From contig JAQGEQ010000334.1 in the NCBI GenBank assembly GCA_034620365.1, positions 124,001 to 188,000 of the forward strand: a DNA stretch of 64,000 bases, given 5' to 3'. The stretch is from Pegea sp. RAD2-039 (taxonomy: Eukaryota; Chordata; Thaliacea; Salpida; Salpidae). Positions 61,141 through 64,000 of the stretch are shown piece after piece (the stretch's first letter is position 1; each line of letters starts with the position of its first letter). Position numbers and translations under genes: made by a program. A model generated the notes under the pieces. The model was not told where the DNA came from, ran no database searches, and was given only the letters and a program-made list of their open reading frames with translations.

Positions 61141-62529
61141 AGTTAAAGTTTTAAAATGTTTACTTACTGCAAATTTTGGTAAATCTTTTAATTTTGAAAT
61201 TATGCAATTTTTGCAATATATTATTATTCAGAAATTCCTTATCTTTCTTACTACAGTCCTACTAATTTTATGTTTTAGTTGTGAAATTTTAAAAAACTTT
61301 TTTATAAACTAAACTTGTTATTAATGCAACTAAATTTGGAAAACTGTCTTGTTTGTTTTCAAATGCAACTTTTTTATTGAATTTAAAGTGACTTTTATGT
61401 AAAATGCTGAAATTAGTATTCCAAATATAAAGAAGCTCTAAATAAAAAAATCTAGCTAATCTCAGTAGATAGCAAATTTGTTGATATTTGGTAACCAACA
61501 ATAAGAAGCTAACTTTAATTCAACTAAAGTTATCAGTTTCCAAATTCCATTTTCAAAAATCGAGTGATAGAAGATATCTGCTGAAAAATCCAGCCTTATA
61601 AGTAATGCTGTTTCAATCTCACGTTTGTGGGTTAAAACAAATAGAAGTAAACTTCATGAAAGAAAAACAAAATATTAAAAATAAATTAATAATATTATTA
61701 GTAATAACATAAACAATAATAACAATAATTATGTATTAATATGCATCCATATTATTTTTTAGATTTTGAATTGTAGTTTTCGATTTATACTTAAAAATAA
61801 AGAAAATTAACCTTTTTAGTAGATTATATAATTGAAAATTAATATCTGTTTGCAATATTAATAATTGAAAAGAATGTATGTGTTAAAAAGAAACCAATGT
61901 AATCAAATACTCCTTGTCTCAATAGAGTTAAAATTAGATACAGAAAAGTATAGAGCAAACAATAATGAAATTAATTTTTTTAACCATTTTCTAATTCAAG
62001 TTATTATCAATCTTTAGATTATATTTTTACTAGCTAAAATCCAGTAAGTTTGCAACAACTAGCGTATTTGCTAATTTATCAACAAAAGTAAACTTTGAAG
62101 GTAAATTATAAAGATTCTAAAACTTTTTGTTGAATTTCTTAAACAAAAATTTTTTTCTAACGGAATAAAAATACATAGTTGAAAACTGACAGCTATAACT
62201 GTTGTTTGTTTTGACTTTTATAGCTTTTTGAATGAGAAAATGATTTGTTCATCATGGAAACTGATCTAAAAGATAAACTTTTGCTTTGTATTGATTTATT
62301 ATGTTTAAATCAAGAACAAACTTGACGAACACAAATCATTAATGACAGAAGTTGTTCATGACAATTGTAATAGTATTTTTAACTTGTTTTAGAAACTTTA
62401 TTAAATTTATTTAAGTATATTTTTGACATGTAATTCATTAATAAGATTTAATTTACTTGTCAATAATAAGATTGTCAGTACAAAAGTAAGGGGTTAAAAA
62501 GTCTAAAATTAATTCTATAAGAGCTAAGT
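61074..62529. repeat. Inverted-arm block R1, pairs with 1-1455
   Basis: Reverse complement of the window start; also matches 29.58-30.85 kb in inverted orientation. No gene. Confidence 0.85.
61522..61629 (-). promoter_or_regulatory. Promoter-hairpin module, AACTGA class (right arm)
   Basis: Mirror of 901-1008; on the element strand the stem reads AACTGA/TTAGTT, with a G-U pair. Confidence 0.45.
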
Positions 62530-64000
62530 GCCACAGTTTGGTATCGAATCGTACTAAAGAAAAAATTTCTGGTCTTAAAATGGTTTATCAGAAAGAGAAA
62601 TCGAATAAAAAGTTATATATATTTCACCAACTGCGACAGCTAGCGGATGTTGTGATTTACAATTAACTTGTTTGATTTTTAAGAAACTAAAAAAGATTAA
62701 ACTAAACGAAAAACAAACATCTCGCTTTGTTTTGCTATTACCGATCGTTTGTATAGAAAATCAAATCAGTTTTAAATTATTTGCTGATATTTTACGTTAA
62801 ATTAATGCGATTAAAATAATTTTCCACACGTAGTAGATGTAACCTTTTGCCAATTTCTTCAATAGTTCATTTTTAATTTAAAATACACACTTAGTCAGCA
62901 AAATTTATATTTTAGAAGTTTTAGTGAGTAAACAAAAGTTGAAACTAGCCAAGGGCTCTGAGCTCTGAAAAATTAATTTATAACGATTTCAAGGTTTTAC
63001 CAGTTTACACCACAAACAGTAGAATTTAAGAAGCTTGTATATAGCTATTGACTGAGTGAAGGAGATTAGGTACAACTATCGATCTCAGTTGATAATCGTA
63101 TGATCACTTTATTTTGAAGTTGAATGTATTTCAACAATCTTTAATCAATGTGACCAAGCGGTTTATCTACTACCTTTTAACTTGCATATGGTTTCCTGGT
63201 ATAATTTTCAAACGCAAGAAATACGTTGTTATACTTCTTAAAAGAAATTACACCATACTTGACTTTTAAAAGCTTAGATTAACTCTCTATAGGTCTTTTT
63301 TAAACCGAAAATCGATTTTGTATTAGTAAATATCGATTAAGAAATGAAAAAAAAATTAACTTATTAGCGTTTGTTTTGGATTATAAGTAGATTCCTTAGG
63401 TGTTTTGAAATTTTTATTATTAGTTAATATATTATTGCACCACTATTATATTATTTAATATAATATTATTTAATAATAATACCACTGTTTATTAATAATA
63501 GTACATACAAATCTAAGATAACAGAAGCTGTTTCTGACAAGTGTAATAATATTATTAACTTATTATTAAAAATTTTTAATCTTATACAAACAGTCAGAAC
63601 AAAAGTAGGTAAATGAATAGTCTAAATTTAATTTTATCATTGCTAAGCGCAACAATTTGTTATTAAACTGTTGTGAGAAAATATCCATCATGTAAATCAA
63701 TAACAATTTATTAATAAAAGAAATAAAAAAATCCAAAAATAACAATGTTTTAGTGAACTATCAACAGCAACAGCTCGCAACTGTTAATGCTTAAGAATGT
63801 TTGCTTGTATTTTGAGAAACAAAATATATTAAATTCAAAAATACTAAAACCAACTCTGTTCGTTTTGCTTTTAACAAACATGTGTAAGGAAAATTATTCA
63901 TCATAAGCCCTTAAACTAATTGCTGCTATGTTTTGTTAAATTAAAACGATTAAAATAGTTTTAGAATCACAGTAGGTGTAAAATTTTGCTAATTTCTTGA
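62530..64000. repeat. Right-end unit, inverted match of 28.0-29.58 kb
   Basis: The inverted relation continues with 28-29.58 kb; the matching left-arm part would lie before base 1. It holds a 25-bp GC-rich box near 62627-62652 and a plus-strand module at 63010. Confidence 0.75.
63010..63135 (+). promoter_or_regulatory. Promoter-hairpin module, GTTGAA class (right end)
   Basis: Element CACAAACAGTAGAATTTAAG, TATATAGC, perfect GTTGAA-TGTAT-TTCAAC at 63119-63135. Mirror of 28978-29103. Confidence 0.5.

Noticed and set aside
1-64000. CRISPR array
   Set aside because: Repeats are long, diverged and irregularly spaced, and the genome is eukaryotic.

Overview
The window is AT-rich metazoan nuclear DNA. 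The evidence is a cullin-3 gene copy split by nine GT-AG introns, eight of them only 48 to 58 bp, a three-finger C2H2 zinc-finger remnant, and non-LTR retrotransposon (LINE) pieces with a YADD reverse transcriptase. Short introns in an AT-rich genome would suit a small-bodied invertebrate such as a flatworm or rotifer, but nothing here fixes the phylum.

Layout. About 36.5 to 46.0 kb is a low-copy core. It holds the zinc-finger remnant (37.9-38.4 kb, +), a LINE reverse-transcriptase fragment (39.16-39.64 kb, +) and a 3'-truncated cullin-3 (41.27-43.39 kb, -). Almost everything else is a mosaic of related non-coding repeat blocks. The left 15.85 kb is repeated in inverted orientation at 48.05-62.53 kb. 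By eye the arms are roughly 95% identical, and they differ by a few clean block gains or losses: 7.98-9.91 kb and 14.72-15.24 kb only on the left, 59.72-61.07 kb only on the right. A 2.7-kb block occurs three times (10.64-13.26 +, 20.76-23.48 +, 49.74-52.45 -). The unit at 27.5-30.9 kb matches 1-1.1 kb directly and 62.5-64 kb inverted. Both arms carry the same LINE 3' end with the same frameshift, so that insertion predates the arm duplication.

The most notable pattern is a module that recurs more than 40 times on both strands. It has a conserved 19-20 base element (consensus CACAAACATNAGATTNAAA), then a TATA-like box (TATATAA or TTTATAA) starting 26 to 30 bases from its first base. About 86 to 109 bases from the element lies a short hairpin with a six-base stem and, in the two main classes, a loop of exactly five bases. 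The hairpin comes in at least three stem sequences: GTTGAA/TTCAAC, AACTGA/TCAGTT and CCCGT/ACGGG. Loops vary in sequence between copies while stems mostly stay. The element-TATA layout resembles the proximal sequence element plus TATA box of snRNA-type promoters, so the region may be an array of small-RNA genes. That is inference; no known snRNA, SL RNA or tRNA was recognised downstream. A 25-bp GC-rich box with ends CAACA and TGTTG and another small structured box also recur.

No intact conventional gene can be asserted. The cullin copy is open and well spliced but lacks the half of the protein that binds RBX1 and accepts NEDD8.
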